Shown here piece by piece: positions 1 through 8,453 of a stretch of DNA of 39,136 nucleotides (position 1 is the first letter of the stretch; every line of letters starts with the position of its first letter). The notes under the pieces are model-generated. The model saw nothing but the letters and a program-made list of their open reading frames with translations, was not told the origin of the DNA and ran no database searches. The position numbers and the translations under genes are program-made. Location of the stretch: positions 1 to 39,136 of the forward strand of contig CAZTGS010000010.1 of NCBI GenBank assembly GCA_964613455.1, read 5' to 3'. This DNA comes from SCGC-AAA076-P13 sp964613455 (GTDB lineage: Bacteria > Pseudomonadota > Gammaproteobacteria > Magnimaribacterales > D2472).

Positions 1-16
1 TCCATGCGTTATCCAT
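1..16 (-). CDS. 5' end of an unidentified leftward gene (partial)
   Basis: Only the first five codons (M-D-N-A-W) lie in the window, so the product cannot be named. Support for a real start is the upstream signal on the minus strand: a run of six G at 23-28 is a strong ribosome binding site six bases before the ATG, and an extended -10 box (TGA then TATAAC) lies at 54-62. The gene would be separated from pnp by the pnp terminator. Confidence is limited by the missing coding sequence. Confidence 0.45.
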
Positions 17-53
17 AATATTCCCCCCTATAGGTTTTTTTTATGTTTTGCAG

Positions 54-62
54 GTTATATCA
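54..62 (-). promoter_or_regulatory. Extended -10 promoter for the partial gene at the left edge
   Basis: On the minus strand the sequence TGATATAAC combines an extended -10 TGn with TATAAC (hexamer at 54-59). A start near base 47 would leave a leader of about 30 bases containing the G-rich ribosome binding site at 23-28. No convincing -35 box is seen, as is usual for extended -10 promoters. Confidence 0.4.
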
Positions 63-100
63 GACCATAAATAACTAAATGGGGCAAATTGTGTGTACAA

Positions 101-134
101 AAAAAAACCAGAAATTTGACTTTCTGGTTTTTTT
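101..134 (-). terminator. Intrinsic terminator after pnp
   Basis: A perfect 14-base inverted repeat (101-114 with 121-134) encloses a six-base loop. Its arms carry A and T runs at the outer ends, so the transcript forms a hairpin around CCAGAAA/TTTCTGG followed by a U tract. It lies 22 bases beyond the pnp stop codon and should end the rimP-to-pnp operon. Because both flanks are A/T runs it could also act on rightward transcription, but no rightward gene precedes it. Confidence 0.85.
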
Positions 135-155
135 GAATTACTGGAAGGTGGTTAG

Positions 156-2318
156 CTAATCTTCAGATTCTTCGACCTGATCTTGCTCTTTAGGCTCTTC
201 AGTAACTGGTTCTTCTTCTGCTTTAGGCTCTGCTGCTGCAAGAGCTTTTACAGATAACTTCATCTTACCTCTATCAAAACCTATTAGTTTTACATCAATT
301 TCTTGGCCTTCTGATAGAACAGCATTTACATCTTCTGTTCTCTCAGCTGAAATTTCAGAAATATGTAACAGTCCATCTTTACCTGGAAGAATATTTACAA
401 AAGCACCAAAATCTACAATTTTGACAACTTTACCTGTATAGACTTTATTAAGCTCTGGTTCTTCAAGAATTCCTTCGATTATCTCTAGACATTCTTGCAT
501 TGAGGTTTGGTTCTGGCCAAATACAGATACTGTTCCGTCATCACTAACATCTACGGTAGCTCCTGTCTTTTCTTGCATTCCCTTGATAACAGCTCCACCT
601 TTACCAATAATTTCTTTTATTTTGTCTTTGTTAACCATAAATGTTTTCATTGCAGGAGCATTCTCAGAAAGCTCTTTTGGAGCTGAGATAGCTTCGTTCA
701 TGATTCCTAGAATATGATTAATAGCAGTTTTAGCTTTAGTTAAGGCAGACTCCATAATATCAGCGGTGATTCCTTGAATTTTTATATCCATTTGAAGTGC
801 AGTTATACCTGTAGCAGTCCCTGCTACTTTAAAGTCCATATCGCCAAGATGATCTTCATCTCCTAAGATATCGGTGAGGACAGCAAAATCATCCCCTTCT
901 TTAATTAGACCCATTGCAATACCAGCAACTGGACTGGATAAAGGTACGCCTGCATCCATTAGTGAAAGTGATGTTCCGCAAACAGAAGCCATAGAGCTTG
1001 AGCCGTTCGATTCTGTAATTTCAGATACAACTCTCATTGTATAACCAAAATCTTCAACATCTGGTAATACCGCTTTTATTGCTCTTTTGGCTAAATTGCC
1101 ATGGCCTATTTCTCTTCTTTTTGGTCCTAAAGGCATTCCGATCTCACCCACACTGTAAGCAGGGAAATTGTAATGAAGCATGAAGTTATCGGTACTTTGT
1201 CCCTCTATTGATTCAATCCTTTGGGCATCTCTTGATGATCCTAGAGTAGCAACAACAATTGCTTGAGTTTCCCCTCTTGTAAATAAAGATGATCCGTGAG
1301 CGCTAGGCAACACATCAGTCTCAATAAATATAGGTCTAACTGTATCTGTATCTCTTCCGTCAATTCTTGGCTGATTGCTTAGAATATTTTTTCTTACTAT
1401 ATTCTTTTCAAGATTTTTAAACGCGCCAAGAACTTTTCCTAATTGAATCTCATCAGCATCAGGATAAGAGGCAACTATATCGTCTTTTATGATTCCTATA
1501 GCAGCAGTTCTTTCTGATTTATCTTTAATAGTAAATGCTTTGGTTATTTGTTCTGAATATTTTTCAGTTAATTCAGCAGAATATACAGGTGTCTCTTCAT
1601 CTGTTTTAACAACCCAATCTTCTTTACCAGCTTTCTCTTTAAGCTCTGAACATGCCTTGATTACAGCTTGCATTTCTTGATGACCGAATAAAACAGCTCC
1701 AAGCATTAAATCTTCATTAAGTTCTTTAGCTTCTGACTCAACCATAAGAACAGCTTTTTCAGTTCCAGCAACAACCATATCTAAATATGAATTTTCTAAC
1801 TCTTCATATGATGGGTTTAAAACATAATTTCCATCTACAAAACCAACTCTTGCTGCGCCCATTGGACCATCAAATGGGACTCCAGCAACACATAATGCAG
1901 CTGATGCACCAATCATTGAAGCAATATCAGGGTTTTGTTCCTTTCCTGATGACATTACAGTACAGAAGATTTGTACCTCATTTTTGAATCCGTCGGGAAA
2001 AAGAGGTCTTATAGGTCTGTCAATTAGCCTTGAGGTTAATGTTTCTCTTTCCGTTGGCCTGGCTTCTCTTTTGAAGAACCCACCAGGAATTGTTCCTGTT
2101 GCATAGAATTTTTCTTGATAAAAAACTGCTAGAGGGAAAAAATCCTTCTTTGGATCAGCCTCTTTTCTGGCAACCACTGTAGTTAACACTACAAGATCTC
2201 CAATTGTTACAACAACTGCTGCAGTTGTTTGTCTTGCAACTTTATTTGTTTCTAATTTTACTAATTGATTTCCGTACTGAAATTCTACAGATGTAGATTC
2301 TAATTTATTATTTTCCAC
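156..2318 (-). CDS. pnp: Polyribonucleotide nucleotidyltransferase (PNPase)
   Basis: PNPase degrades RNA 3'-to-5' by phosphorolysis and is a usual part of the RNA degradosome. The 720-residue protein shows two RNase PH-like domains (about residues 10-145 and 320-460) joined by a helical linker, a KH domain with the GKGG loop near residue 571, an S1 domain (about 625-695) and a short acidic tail rich in Glu. The start is GTG: AAGGA lies six bases upstream and no in-frame ATG fits better. It follows rpsO by 23 bases, the conserved rpsO-pnp order, and is the last gene before the hairpin terminator. Length and domain order match the bacterial family (about 700-710 residues). Identification is secure. 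Confidence 0.98.
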   Translation of the reverse strand: MENNKLESTSVEFQYGNQLVKLETNKVARQTTAAVVVTIGDLVVLTTVVARKEADPKKDFFPLAVFYQEKFYATGTIPGGFFKREARPTERETLTSRLIDRPIRPLFPDGFKNEVQIFCTVMSSGKEQNPDIASMIGASAALCVAGVPFDGPMGAARVGFVDGNYVLNPSYEELENSYLDMVVAGTEKAVLMVESEAKELNEDLMLGAVLFGHQEMQAVIKACSELKEKAGKEDWVVKTDEETPVYSAELTEKYSEQITKAFTIKDKSERTAAIGIIKDDIVASYPDADEIQLGKVLGAFKNLEKNIVRKNILSNQPRIDGRDTDTVRPIFIETDVLPSAHGSSLFTRGETQAIVVATLGSSRDAQRIESIEGQSTDNFMLHYNFPAYSVGEIGMPLGPKRREIGHGNLAKRAIKAVLPDVEDFGYTMRVVSEITESNGSSSMASVCGTSLSLMDAGVPLSSPVAGIAMGLIKEGDDFAVLTDILGDEDHLGDMDFKVAGTATGITALQMDIKIQGITADIMESALTKAKTAINHILGIMNEAISAPKELSENAPAMKTFMVNKDKIKEIIGKGGAVIKGMQEKTGATVDVSDDGTVSVFGQNQTSMQECLEIIEGILEEPELNKVYTGKVVKIVDFGAFVNILPGKDGLLHISEISAERTEDVNAVLSEGQEIDVKLIGFDRGKMKLSVKALAAAEPKAEEEPVTEEPKEQDQVEESED

Positions 2319-2341
2319 GATTTTCCTTATTATGTTTGATA

Positions 2342-2611
2342 TTAACCTCTAAGCTTTAATTGCTTAATAACCTCTGCATAGCTTTCTGAATTCTTTCTTT
2401 TTAGATAGGCTAAAAGTTTTCTTCTTAGATTTACCATTCTTATTAAACCAGTTCTAGAGTGGTGGTCTTTTTTATGTTCTTTGAAATGACTTTGTAATTT
2501 ATTGATATTTTCAGTTAATAATGCGATTTGAACCTCTGGAGATCCAGTATCATTATCAGTTCTTTGAAATTTTCCTACAATTTTTTCTTTTTCTTGGGCT
2601 AAAAGTGCCAT
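2342..2611 (-). CDS. rpsO: 30S ribosomal protein S15
   Basis: S15 binds 16S rRNA in the platform of the small subunit and helps nucleate its assembly. The 89-residue length is exactly typical, and the central HFKEHKKDHHSR and GLIRMVNLRRKLL segments are the family signature. The ATG is preceded by GAGGA at good spacing. It lies between truB and pnp as in most gammaproteobacteria. The 87-base spacer upstream contains a long inverted repeat that could take part in S15 feedback control, which is known for this gene in E. coli through a different structure. Confidence 0.98.
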   Translation of the reverse strand: MALLAQEKEKIVGKFQRTDNDTGSPEVQIALLTENINKLQSHFKEHKKDHHSRTGLIRMVNLRRKLLAYLKRKNSESYAEVIKQLKLRG

Positions 2612-2636
2612 ATTTATATTCCTCGTTATACCTATA

Positions 2637-2694
2637 TTGATTAGTGCAAACCTCGTATAACTGAAGTAAGCGTGCGAATCTTATAACTAATCAA
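2637..2694 (-). promoter_or_regulatory. Possible structured leader upstream of rpsO
   Basis: In the truB-rpsO spacer the nine bases at 2637-2645 (TTGATTAGT) are exactly complementary to 2686-2694, so the leftward transcript could form a nine-base-pair stem with a 40-base loop just ahead of the rpsO ribosome binding site. rpsO is autoregulated by S15 through leader structures in several bacteria, with different folds in different lineages. A link to S15 here is inference from position only. Confidence 0.3.
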
Positions 2695-2698
2695 CCTA

Positions 2699-3538
2699 TT
2701 AAACAAGTCGTTTAAGAGCTAACAAAGATTCTTGCAGAAACCCCAAGCCAAGAAATTTTGATGAATTGTCATAAATTCTATAAAAATTATTTTCATGCTC
2801 ATTGATAATGACCTTGCCACCATTTATAAATATTTTTGTATTACTGTCATCCAAATCAATTCTATCAAAGGACTGGAAAGCATTTTCTATAGATATTAAT
2901 TCATCAAGTTTTATTTCATCAGTTAAATTTGAATCTTTAATATTAAAAATTCCTTGAGTAATTCTTATTAATCCTGATAGGTGACCCAGGCATCCTAAAT
3001 TATCTCCTAAATCTCTGGCAATAGATCTGATATATGTGCCCTTAGAGCAATGAACTAGAAAATCGCATTCATTATCGCCGTGTTCGATATTATTTATTGA
3101 AAATATATTTATCTCTCTGGGAGGTTTGGAGATGTATTCACCATCACGAGCATACTTATACAAAGGCTTACCTTTGTGTTTTAAGGCTGAAAAAAATGGA
3201 GCGTTTTGTAAAGATTCTCCAACAAACGATTTAAGTTTAGTTTCAATATCTTTTTCAAGAGGGATTAGGCTTGATGATTCAATAATATTTCCAAGTGCAT
3301 CATCGGTATCTGTTTTTGATCCGAATTGAACTTTTGCCTGATATGACTTATCAGATTCAAGAAAAAATGATGAGAACCTGGTTGCTCTATTAATTGCTAA
3401 AACTAGAAGGCCTTCGGCCATTGGATCGAGTGTTCCTAGATGGCCAACTTTTTTTAAAGATAATGATTTTTTAACTTTTTGTACAACTTGATTTGAGCTT
3501 ACGCCCTTTTCTTTATAAGCTAGAAGAAAACCATCCAT
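2699..3538 (-). CDS. truB: tRNA pseudouridine-55 synthase
   Basis: TruB converts U55 in the T loop of elongator tRNAs to pseudouridine. The catalytic Asp is D38 in the HLGTLDPMAEG motif, and further family segments follow (GTYIRSIARDLG near residues 170-180). At 279 residues it is shorter than E. coli TruB (314), mainly at the C-terminus where the PUA-like domain is reduced. It starts two bases after the rbfA stop with no visible ribosome binding site, so translation is probably coupled to rbfA. Confidence 0.96.
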   Translation of the reverse strand: MDGFLLAYKEKGVSSNQVVQKVKKSLSLKKVGHLGTLDPMAEGLLVLAINRATRFSSFFLESDKSYQAKVQFGSKTDTDDALGNIIESSSLIPLEKDIETKLKSFVGESLQNAPFFSALKHKGKPLYKYARDGEYISKPPREINIFSINNIEHGDNECDFLVHCSKGTYIRSIARDLGDNLGCLGHLSGLIRITQGIFNIKDSNLTDEIKLDELISIENAFQSFDRIDLDDSNTKIFINGGKVIINEHENNFYRIYDNSSKFLGLGFLQESLLALKRLV

Positions 3539-3540
3539 TA

Positions 3541-3885
3541 TTAAAGATTTTTTAATAAATTTTCAATATTATCAGAGTATTCAATGCTCTCATCAAACCT
3601 AAATTGTATTATTGGAACTCTTCTAATCTGCATTGTTTTAGAAAGTTTTGATCGGACCATTCCAGCAAATTTTTTTAAAATTTTATTATCTATATTGCTA
3701 TCATTTTTAATAATTGATTTTCCAATGAGAGTATAAAAAACTGTAGCGACACCAATATCATCAGAAACCTTAACAGCTGTTATGTTTATATTTTGAAGTC
3801 TTGGGTCTTTTGTTTCTTTATTAATAATTAAAGAGATTTCTTTTCTAAGAACGTCTGCTACTTTTTCTGATCTTAATGAGGACAT
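3541..3885 (-). CDS. rbfA: 30S ribosome-binding factor A
   Basis: RbfA binds the immature 30S subunit near the 16S rRNA 5' helix and aids late processing and cold adaptation. The 114-residue protein shows the family's N-terminal R-x-E-K-V-A-D-V-L-R-K-E pattern, the K-DPRL segment near residue 27, and a C-terminal R-x-V-P-x-I-x-F-x-x-D-E-S-I-E pattern of the KH-type fold. It sits between infB (9-base gap) and truB (2-base gap), the conserved order. Confidence 0.95.
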   Translation of the reverse strand: MSSLRSEKVADVLRKEISLIINKETKDPRLQNINITAVKVSDDIGVATVFYTLIGKSIIKNDSNIDNKILKKFAGMVRSKLSKTMQIRRVPIIQFRFDESIEYSDNIENLLKNL

Positions 3886-3894
3886 TGAAGCTTA

Positions 3895-6174
3895 TTACAT
3901 TGATTGAGATTCTTCTTTTCTATCATAAACCTCAATTTTATCGCCAGGTTTGATGTCTTTATAGTTTTTAATACCCATTCCACACTCACTTCCGTTCTTA
4001 ACCTCATTTACATCTTCTTTAAATCTTCTAAGTGAATCTAGTTCACCCTCAAAGATTACAATTTCATCTCTTAAGACTCTAACTGGCTTATTTCTAAGGA
4101 CTGTTCCTTCAATTACATTACATCCAGCAATTTGACCAAATTTAGGAGAATTAAATACTTCTAAGACTTCAGCCGTTCCAACTATTTCTTCTTTAATTAT
4201 TGGATCTAATAATCCAGTCATTCTTGCTTTAACATCATCAAGCAATTCATAAATAATACTGTGATAACTTAATGGTATAGATTCATCTTCTATAATTTTT
4301 TTAGCTGCATTATCAGCACGAACATTGAAACCTAAAATAATTGCATCAACAGCTAGAGCTAAATTTGCATCTGATTCTGAAATACCACCAACACCACTTG
4401 AAACTATTTTAACTTTTGCCAAGTCATTACCTAGATCATTTAATGATGCTGCTATAGCTTCACAGGTTCCATTAACATCTGTTTTGATAATTACGTTAAG
4501 AGTTTTCTTGGTAGACTCCTGTCCTAGATTTTCAAATAAGTCACCCGCACTATCATCTTTTTGTTTTAAAAGCTTTTTCTCTTTTTCTTTAGAGATTCTA
4601 TATTCTGCGATCTCTCTTGCTTGCTTCTCATTGTCCACAACCTGAAATTGATCTCCTGCATTTGGAACATTACTTAACCCCAAAACCTCAACTGCAGCAG
4701 ATGGTCCGGCTGATTTAATCTTAGATCCATCACTATTGATAATGCCTTTAATTTTACCAATTGAATTACCTGAAGCAACCAAGTCACCGACTTTTAAAGT
4801 TCCATTTTGGATTAAAAATGTTGCTACAGAACCCCTAAATTTGTCTAACTCGGACTCAATTACAACACCTTGAGCTGGACCGTCGTAATTAGCTTTTAAT
4901 TCGAGCAATTCTGCTTCCAAAGATACACTTTCAAGTAATTGATCAACTCCAGTTCCCTTAAGAGCGGATACTGGTACCATTTGAGTTGTTCCACCCCAGT
5001 CTTCAGGGGCTAAATCTTTTGCAGCTAAATCACCTTTGACTTTATCTATATCGGCACCTTCAAGATCTATCTTATTAATTGCCACAACAATTGAAACGCC
5101 AGCAGCTTTTGCATGATTTATTGCTTCTTCTGTTTGGGGCTTGATGCCATCATTTGCAGCAACCACTAATATAACTATATCTGTTGTATTTGCTCCTCTT
5201 GCTCTCATGGAAGAAAAGGCAGCATGACCAGGAGTATCTATAAAAGTAATTTTTCCTTTTGAAGTTTCAACTTCATAGGCTCCTATGTGCTGAGTGATAC
5301 CACCAGCTTCACCATCGACTACTTTTGTTTCTCTAATAAAATCTAGAAGAGTTGTTTTACCATGATCAACATGTCCCATTACAGTTATAACTGGCGATCT
5401 TAGCTTGGCTTCATCAGAATAAGTGATTAAATTTGCAAGGTCTTCTTCAAAATTTTCTTCTTTTAAAGCTATTCCACTATGTCCTATTTCTTCCACAACT
5501 AAAATTGCTGTTTCTTGATCAATAATGTCATTAATGGTTGCTACAACTCCAAGTCCCATAAGATTTTTAACTACTATATTTCCCTTAACAGCCATTAGTT
5601 TTGCTAATTCGCCGACTTGAATTGTGGTTGGGACTTCTATGTCTTTTTTTATAACCTCTGTAGGGGCTTCAAACTTATGTTTTGAATCTTGAGGAAAAGC
5701 GCCTTCTCTTCTTTTATAAGCATTGACTGCGCTTGAAAGTTGATCTTTTACATTTACTTTCACAGCAGGCTTACCTGGCTCTGGCTTTTTAAACTTATCT
5801 CTTTTTTTAGCCTCTTCTTGTCTTAGTCTTGCAGATTCTTTTAATTGATCTTCTCTCTTTTTCTGCTGTTCTTTCAATTGCTCTGATGCTGCAGCTCTTT
5901 TAGCTTCTATATTATCTGAATAACGATTAGCTGAATCACCCTCTTTAATAGACTTTCCTTTAGAGGTAACTGTTATACCAGAGCCAGATGTTACTGATTT
6001 TGTAGTTGATGAGCTTTTTGCACCCTTTAAAGATCTTAAGAGAGCTTGTTTATCAGAAGCAGTTATCTCATCGGTGTTTTTAGAGTGAGTTAATCCAGCA
6101 TTCTTCATACGTTCGATTAACGCAGCATCAGAAATTTTTAGAGTTTTTGCAAAATCTTTAACAGTTAAAGTCAA
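3895..6174 (-). CDS. infB: Translation initiation factor IF-2
   Basis: IF-2 is the GTPase that brings fMet-tRNA to the 30S subunit and promotes subunit joining. Order in the 759-residue protein: an IF2-N domain (1-50), a charged Lys/Glu/Arg linker (about 85-140), a second IF2-N region (about 180-235), the GTPase domain with GHVDHGKT near residue 265, DTPGHAAF, and NKID, then beta-barrel domains ending in the fMet-tRNA-binding domain. The linker is short compared with E. coli (890 residues). The start is TTG: AAGGA lies nine bases upstream, and the next residues T-L-T-V-K-D-F-A fit the family N-terminus. It follows nusA by 20 bases. Confidence 0.97.
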   Translation of the reverse strand: MTLTVKDFAKTLKISDAALIERMKNAGLTHSKNTDEITASDKQALLRSLKGAKSSSTTKSVTSGSGITVTSKGKSIKEGDSANRYSDNIEAKRAAASEQLKEQQKKREDQLKESARLRQEEAKKRDKFKKPEPGKPAVKVNVKDQLSSAVNAYKRREGAFPQDSKHKFEAPTEVIKKDIEVPTTIQVGELAKLMAVKGNIVVKNLMGLGVVATINDIIDQETAILVVEEIGHSGIALKEENFEEDLANLITYSDEAKLRSPVITVMGHVDHGKTTLLDFIRETKVVDGEAGGITQHIGAYEVETSKGKITFIDTPGHAAFSSMRARGANTTDIVILVVAANDGIKPQTEEAINHAKAAGVSIVVAINKIDLEGADIDKVKGDLAAKDLAPEDWGGTTQMVPVSALKGTGVDQLLESVSLEAELLELKANYDGPAQGVVIESELDKFRGSVATFLIQNGTLKVGDLVASGNSIGKIKGIINSDGSKIKSAGPSAAVEVLGLSNVPNAGDQFQVVDNEKQAREIAEYRISKEKEKKLLKQKDDSAGDLFENLGQESTKKTLNVIIKTDVNGTCEAIAASLNDLGNDLAKVKIVSSGVGGISESDANLALAVDAIILGFNVRADNAAKKIIEDESIPLSYHSIIYELLDDVKARMTGLLDPIIKEEIVGTAEVLEVFNSPKFGQIAGCNVIEGTVLRNKPVRVLRDEIVIFEGELDSLRRFKEDVNEVKNGSECGMGIKNYKDIKPGDKIEVYDRKEESQSM

Positions 6175-6194
6175 AATATATAATCCTTAGTAAT

Positions 6195-7655
6195 TTAGTT
6201 AAACCAATGTTCTCTAGCTTTCATAATCATCTTAGATGCATCATCAGAAGAAATTTCTATAATTTCTTGAAGTTCATCTATTGCTAACTCAGCTAAATCA
6301 TCTTTATTCTTAATGCCTTTGTTTGCTAATTTTAAAATATTGTCGTCATCTAGATCTAGATCGGTTAATGACTCGACATTATCTTCCTCTTCTGTGACTG
6401 CACCCATAGCTTCCATTAAAGCTGAGTCTTCTGCCGCACTTTTAATTCTAGTAATTTCACTTTCATCTTCAATAAATGTTTTAAACAAACTATCTTCGGC
6501 ATAAGCAATGTCATCAAAGGATGTTAGCCCTAAAGATGCTATTTGTTCTGCAACATCATCTGATACTTCTAAACTACTGATTAAATTTGCAAGAAACTCA
6601 GTCTCATCAACTTTTACTTTTGCTTCAGCCTCTTCACTACTTACTATATTTAATTCCCATCCAACTAATTTAGAAGCAAGTCTTATATTCTGGCCTCTTG
6701 AACCAATTGCTAATGCTAGATTATCTTGATTTACAGCTATGTCCATTGATCTGGAATCTTCATCCATTACTATAGATTCAACCTTAGCTGGAACTAATGC
6801 ATTAATAACGAGCTGAGCAGGATTATCGTCATAAATAATAATATCTATCCTTTCATTTCCTAATTCGGCAGATACTGCTTGAACTCTTGAACCTCTCATC
6901 CCCACACATGCTCCAACAGGATCAATTCTTCCATCATTAGTTTTAACTGCTATCTTAGATCTTGAACCTGCATCTCTTGCTACACCTCTTATTTCAATAA
7001 TATCTTCATTGATTTCAGGCACTTCAATGCTAAAAAGTTCAGTTACCATTTCGGGACAGGATCTGTTTAACATTAGTTGAGGACCTCTGCCTTCAATTTC
7101 TTGAATCTGAAGAACAGCCCTTATGCGATCATTAATTTTATATATTTCCCCCGGCATCAATTTATCTCTTGGAAGAATTGCCTCTGCATCATATGAAATG
7201 TCTACAATAATATTATCTCTTGTAACTCTTTTAACAGTTCCATTAACTAACTGATTATTTTGACTTTTAAATTGAGATACAACTTTTTCTCTTTCTGCTT
7301 CTCTTACTTTTTGGAGCATAACTTGTCTAGCTGCCTGAGTTTCAATTCGTCCAAAAGGAACATTTTCTTGTTGCTTCGAGTAAGTCTCGCCTAATTCCAT
7401 TTCAGAATTCTCTTTATTAATATGAGTTTCAAGATGATATTCCTCATCAGCTTCATCAAAAACCAACCAATTTCTGTGAGTTGAGTACTCTCCAGTGTTT
7501 CTATCTATTTTAACAAATAATTCTGCATCTTCATGGAAATGCCTTTGAGATGCTGAAGCAATAGCAACTTCAATGGCTGAAAAAATTATATCTTTATCAA
7601 GCCCCTTCTCTGTTGAAACTGAGTCAACAACTAATAATATTTCATTACTTTCCAT
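6195..7655 (-). CDS. nusA: Transcription termination/antitermination factor NusA
   Basis: NusA binds RNA polymerase and RNA and modulates pausing, termination and antitermination. Its domains are an N-terminal RNAP-binding domain (1-130), S1 (about 135-200), two KH domains (the VGACVGMRGSRVQAV segment and the IGSRGQNIRLAS segment) and two C-terminal acidic helix-hairpin repeats, as in gammaproteobacteria. The ATG at 7655 is chosen over an in-frame GTG two codons upstream because AAGGA lies eight bases before the ATG but only two before the GTG. It overlaps the rimP end by 11 bases, suggesting coupled translation. Confidence 0.96.
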   Translation of the reverse strand: MESNEILLVVDSVSTEKGLDKDIIFSAIEVAIASASQRHFHEDAELFVKIDRNTGEYSTHRNWLVFDEADEEYHLETHINKENSEMELGETYSKQQENVPFGRIETQAARQVMLQKVREAEREKVVSQFKSQNNQLVNGTVKRVTRDNIIVDISYDAEAILPRDKLMPGEIYKINDRIRAVLQIQEIEGRGPQLMLNRSCPEMVTELFSIEVPEINEDIIEIRGVARDAGSRSKIAVKTNDGRIDPVGACVGMRGSRVQAVSAELGNERIDIIIYDDNPAQLVINALVPAKVESIVMDEDSRSMDIAVNQDNLALAIGSRGQNIRLASKLVGWELNIVSSEEAEAKVKVDETEFLANLISSLEVSDDVAEQIASLGLTSFDDIAYAEDSLFKTFIEDESEITRIKSAAEDSALMEAMGAVTEEEDNVESLTDLDLDDDNILKLANKGIKNKDDLAELAIDELQEIIEISSDDASKMIMKAREHWFN

Positions 7656-8127
7656 AATCACTTTCCTTCATTATTTTTTCAAAATTTGGATTTAGTTTAC
7701 AAGTATCTATGTCACTAAAATCTAATTTATATTCAAGCTTGTCTGACTCTATAAGAAAATAATCTTCATTACAATCAACAAGCATTCCATTAACATTCTT
7801 AATACCGTCTAATGGCTCTCTTAATTTAATTTTTAAATCTTCGCCAATATATTCCAATAATTGATTTTGCTTAAAAAATCTCCTTTCTATTCCTGGAGTC
7901 GAAACTTCTAAAACATAATCTTCACCAAAAGATGAATCTAAATCAATCTCATAATTTAAATCCTTAGAGATATTTTCACAATCATCTATATTGGCACCAC
8001 TCAAAGAATCTATGTATACCCTAAGCGTAGGTCTCCTCTTTCCTCTTAGGATTTCTACACCCCATAAAAAACATTCGTGTCTTTCAATTACGGGCTTAAC
8101 AATGTTCTCAATTTCATCTTTTACCAT
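7645..8127 (-). CDS. rimP: Ribosome maturation factor RimP
   Basis: RimP assists early assembly of the 30S subunit around S12. The protein of about 160 residues keeps the family pattern: a G-(V/I)-E segment near residue 22, L-R-V-Y-I-D followed by I-D-D-C, and Y-x-L-E-V-S-x-P-G-(I/L)-x-R near 85-95. The start is uncertain. I use the ATG at 8127 because its next residues fit the family; an in-frame TTG four codons upstream falls in the U tract of a hairpin. No good ribosome binding site is visible. It lies after tRNA-fMet and overlaps nusA. Confidence 0.93.
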   Translation of the reverse strand: MVKDEIENIVKPVIERHECFLWGVEILRGKRRPTLRVYIDSLSGANIDDCENISKDLNYEIDLDSSFGEDYVLEVSTPGIERRFFKQNQLLEYIGEDLKIKLREPLDGIKNVNGMLVDCNEDYFLIESDKLEYKLDFSDIDTCKLNPNFEKIMKESDYGK

Positions 8128-8137
8128 TTTTTTACAC

Positions 8138-8156
8138 AAAAAAAGGGCAAATGCCC
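8138..8156 (-). terminator. Terminator-like hairpin between tRNA-fMet and rimP
   Basis: On the minus strand a GGGC-ATTT-GCCC hairpin is followed by seven T, placed 20 bases after the encoded CCA of the initiator tRNA and just before rimP. The stem is only four base pairs, so it would probably terminate partially. That would give many tRNA transcripts with some read-through into rimP-nusA-infB. Confidence 0.55.
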
Positions 8157-8176
8157 CACAAAAAATATATATAACG

Positions 8177-8253
<77 letters not shown>

Positions 8254-8269
8254 ACGCAGCGAGTGTGAA

Positions 8270-8298
8270 GTTTAATGAAGTTAGGTGTGTTTGGTCAA
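8270..8298 (-). promoter_or_regulatory. Candidate promoter for tRNA-fMet and the rimP operon
   Basis: On the minus strand TTGACC (8293-8298) is followed after exactly 17 bases by TTAAAC (8270-8275), 16 bases before the tRNA 5' end. The -35 is close to consensus while the -10 is weak. Position and spacing support it, but the -10 leaves doubt. Confidence 0.4.
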
Positions 8299-8333
8299 GT
8301 ATATTATTTTTTATTATTTAAATTAATATCTTG

Positions 8334-8339
8334 TATAAT
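8334..8339 (+). promoter_or_regulatory. -10 box for tRNA-Leu
   Basis: A perfect TATAAT lies 13 bases before the tRNA-Leu 5' end on the plus strand, giving a start about seven bases before the mature tRNA. The A/T-rich sequence at -35 shows no clear hexamer. It supports independent rightward transcription of this tRNA. Confidence 0.6.
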
Positions 8340-8352
8340 CCTCAAACTTTTA

Positions 8353-8439
8353 GCCGAAGTGGTGGAATTGGTAGACACGCTAGCTTGAGGGGTTAGTGAG
8401 CGAAAGCTCGTGCGGGTTCAAGTCCCGCTTTCGGCACCA
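8353..8439 (+). tRNA. tRNA-Leu (GAG)
   Basis: This is an 87-base class II tRNA with acceptor stem GCCGAAG/CTTTCGGC, anticodon loop TTGAGGG (anticodon GAG), a long variable arm (GTGAGCGAAAGCTCGT region) and encoded CCA. It decodes CUC/CUU leucine codons. In E. coli and Pseudomonas a tRNA-Leu gene follows secG on the same strand. Here it sits in the same place but points the other way, converging on secG, and has its own TATAAT. Confidence 0.97.
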
Positions 8440-8453
8440 ATAGTTTTTATAGT

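Noticed and set aside
7656..7661. GTG start of nusA two codons upstream
   Set aside because: The Shine-Dalgarno would be only two bases away, while its spacing to the ATG at 7655 is normal.
8128..8139. TTG start of rimP four codons upstream of the chosen ATG
   Set aside because: It lies inside the U tract of the hairpin after tRNA-fMet, has no ribosome binding site, and adds residues not seen in the family.
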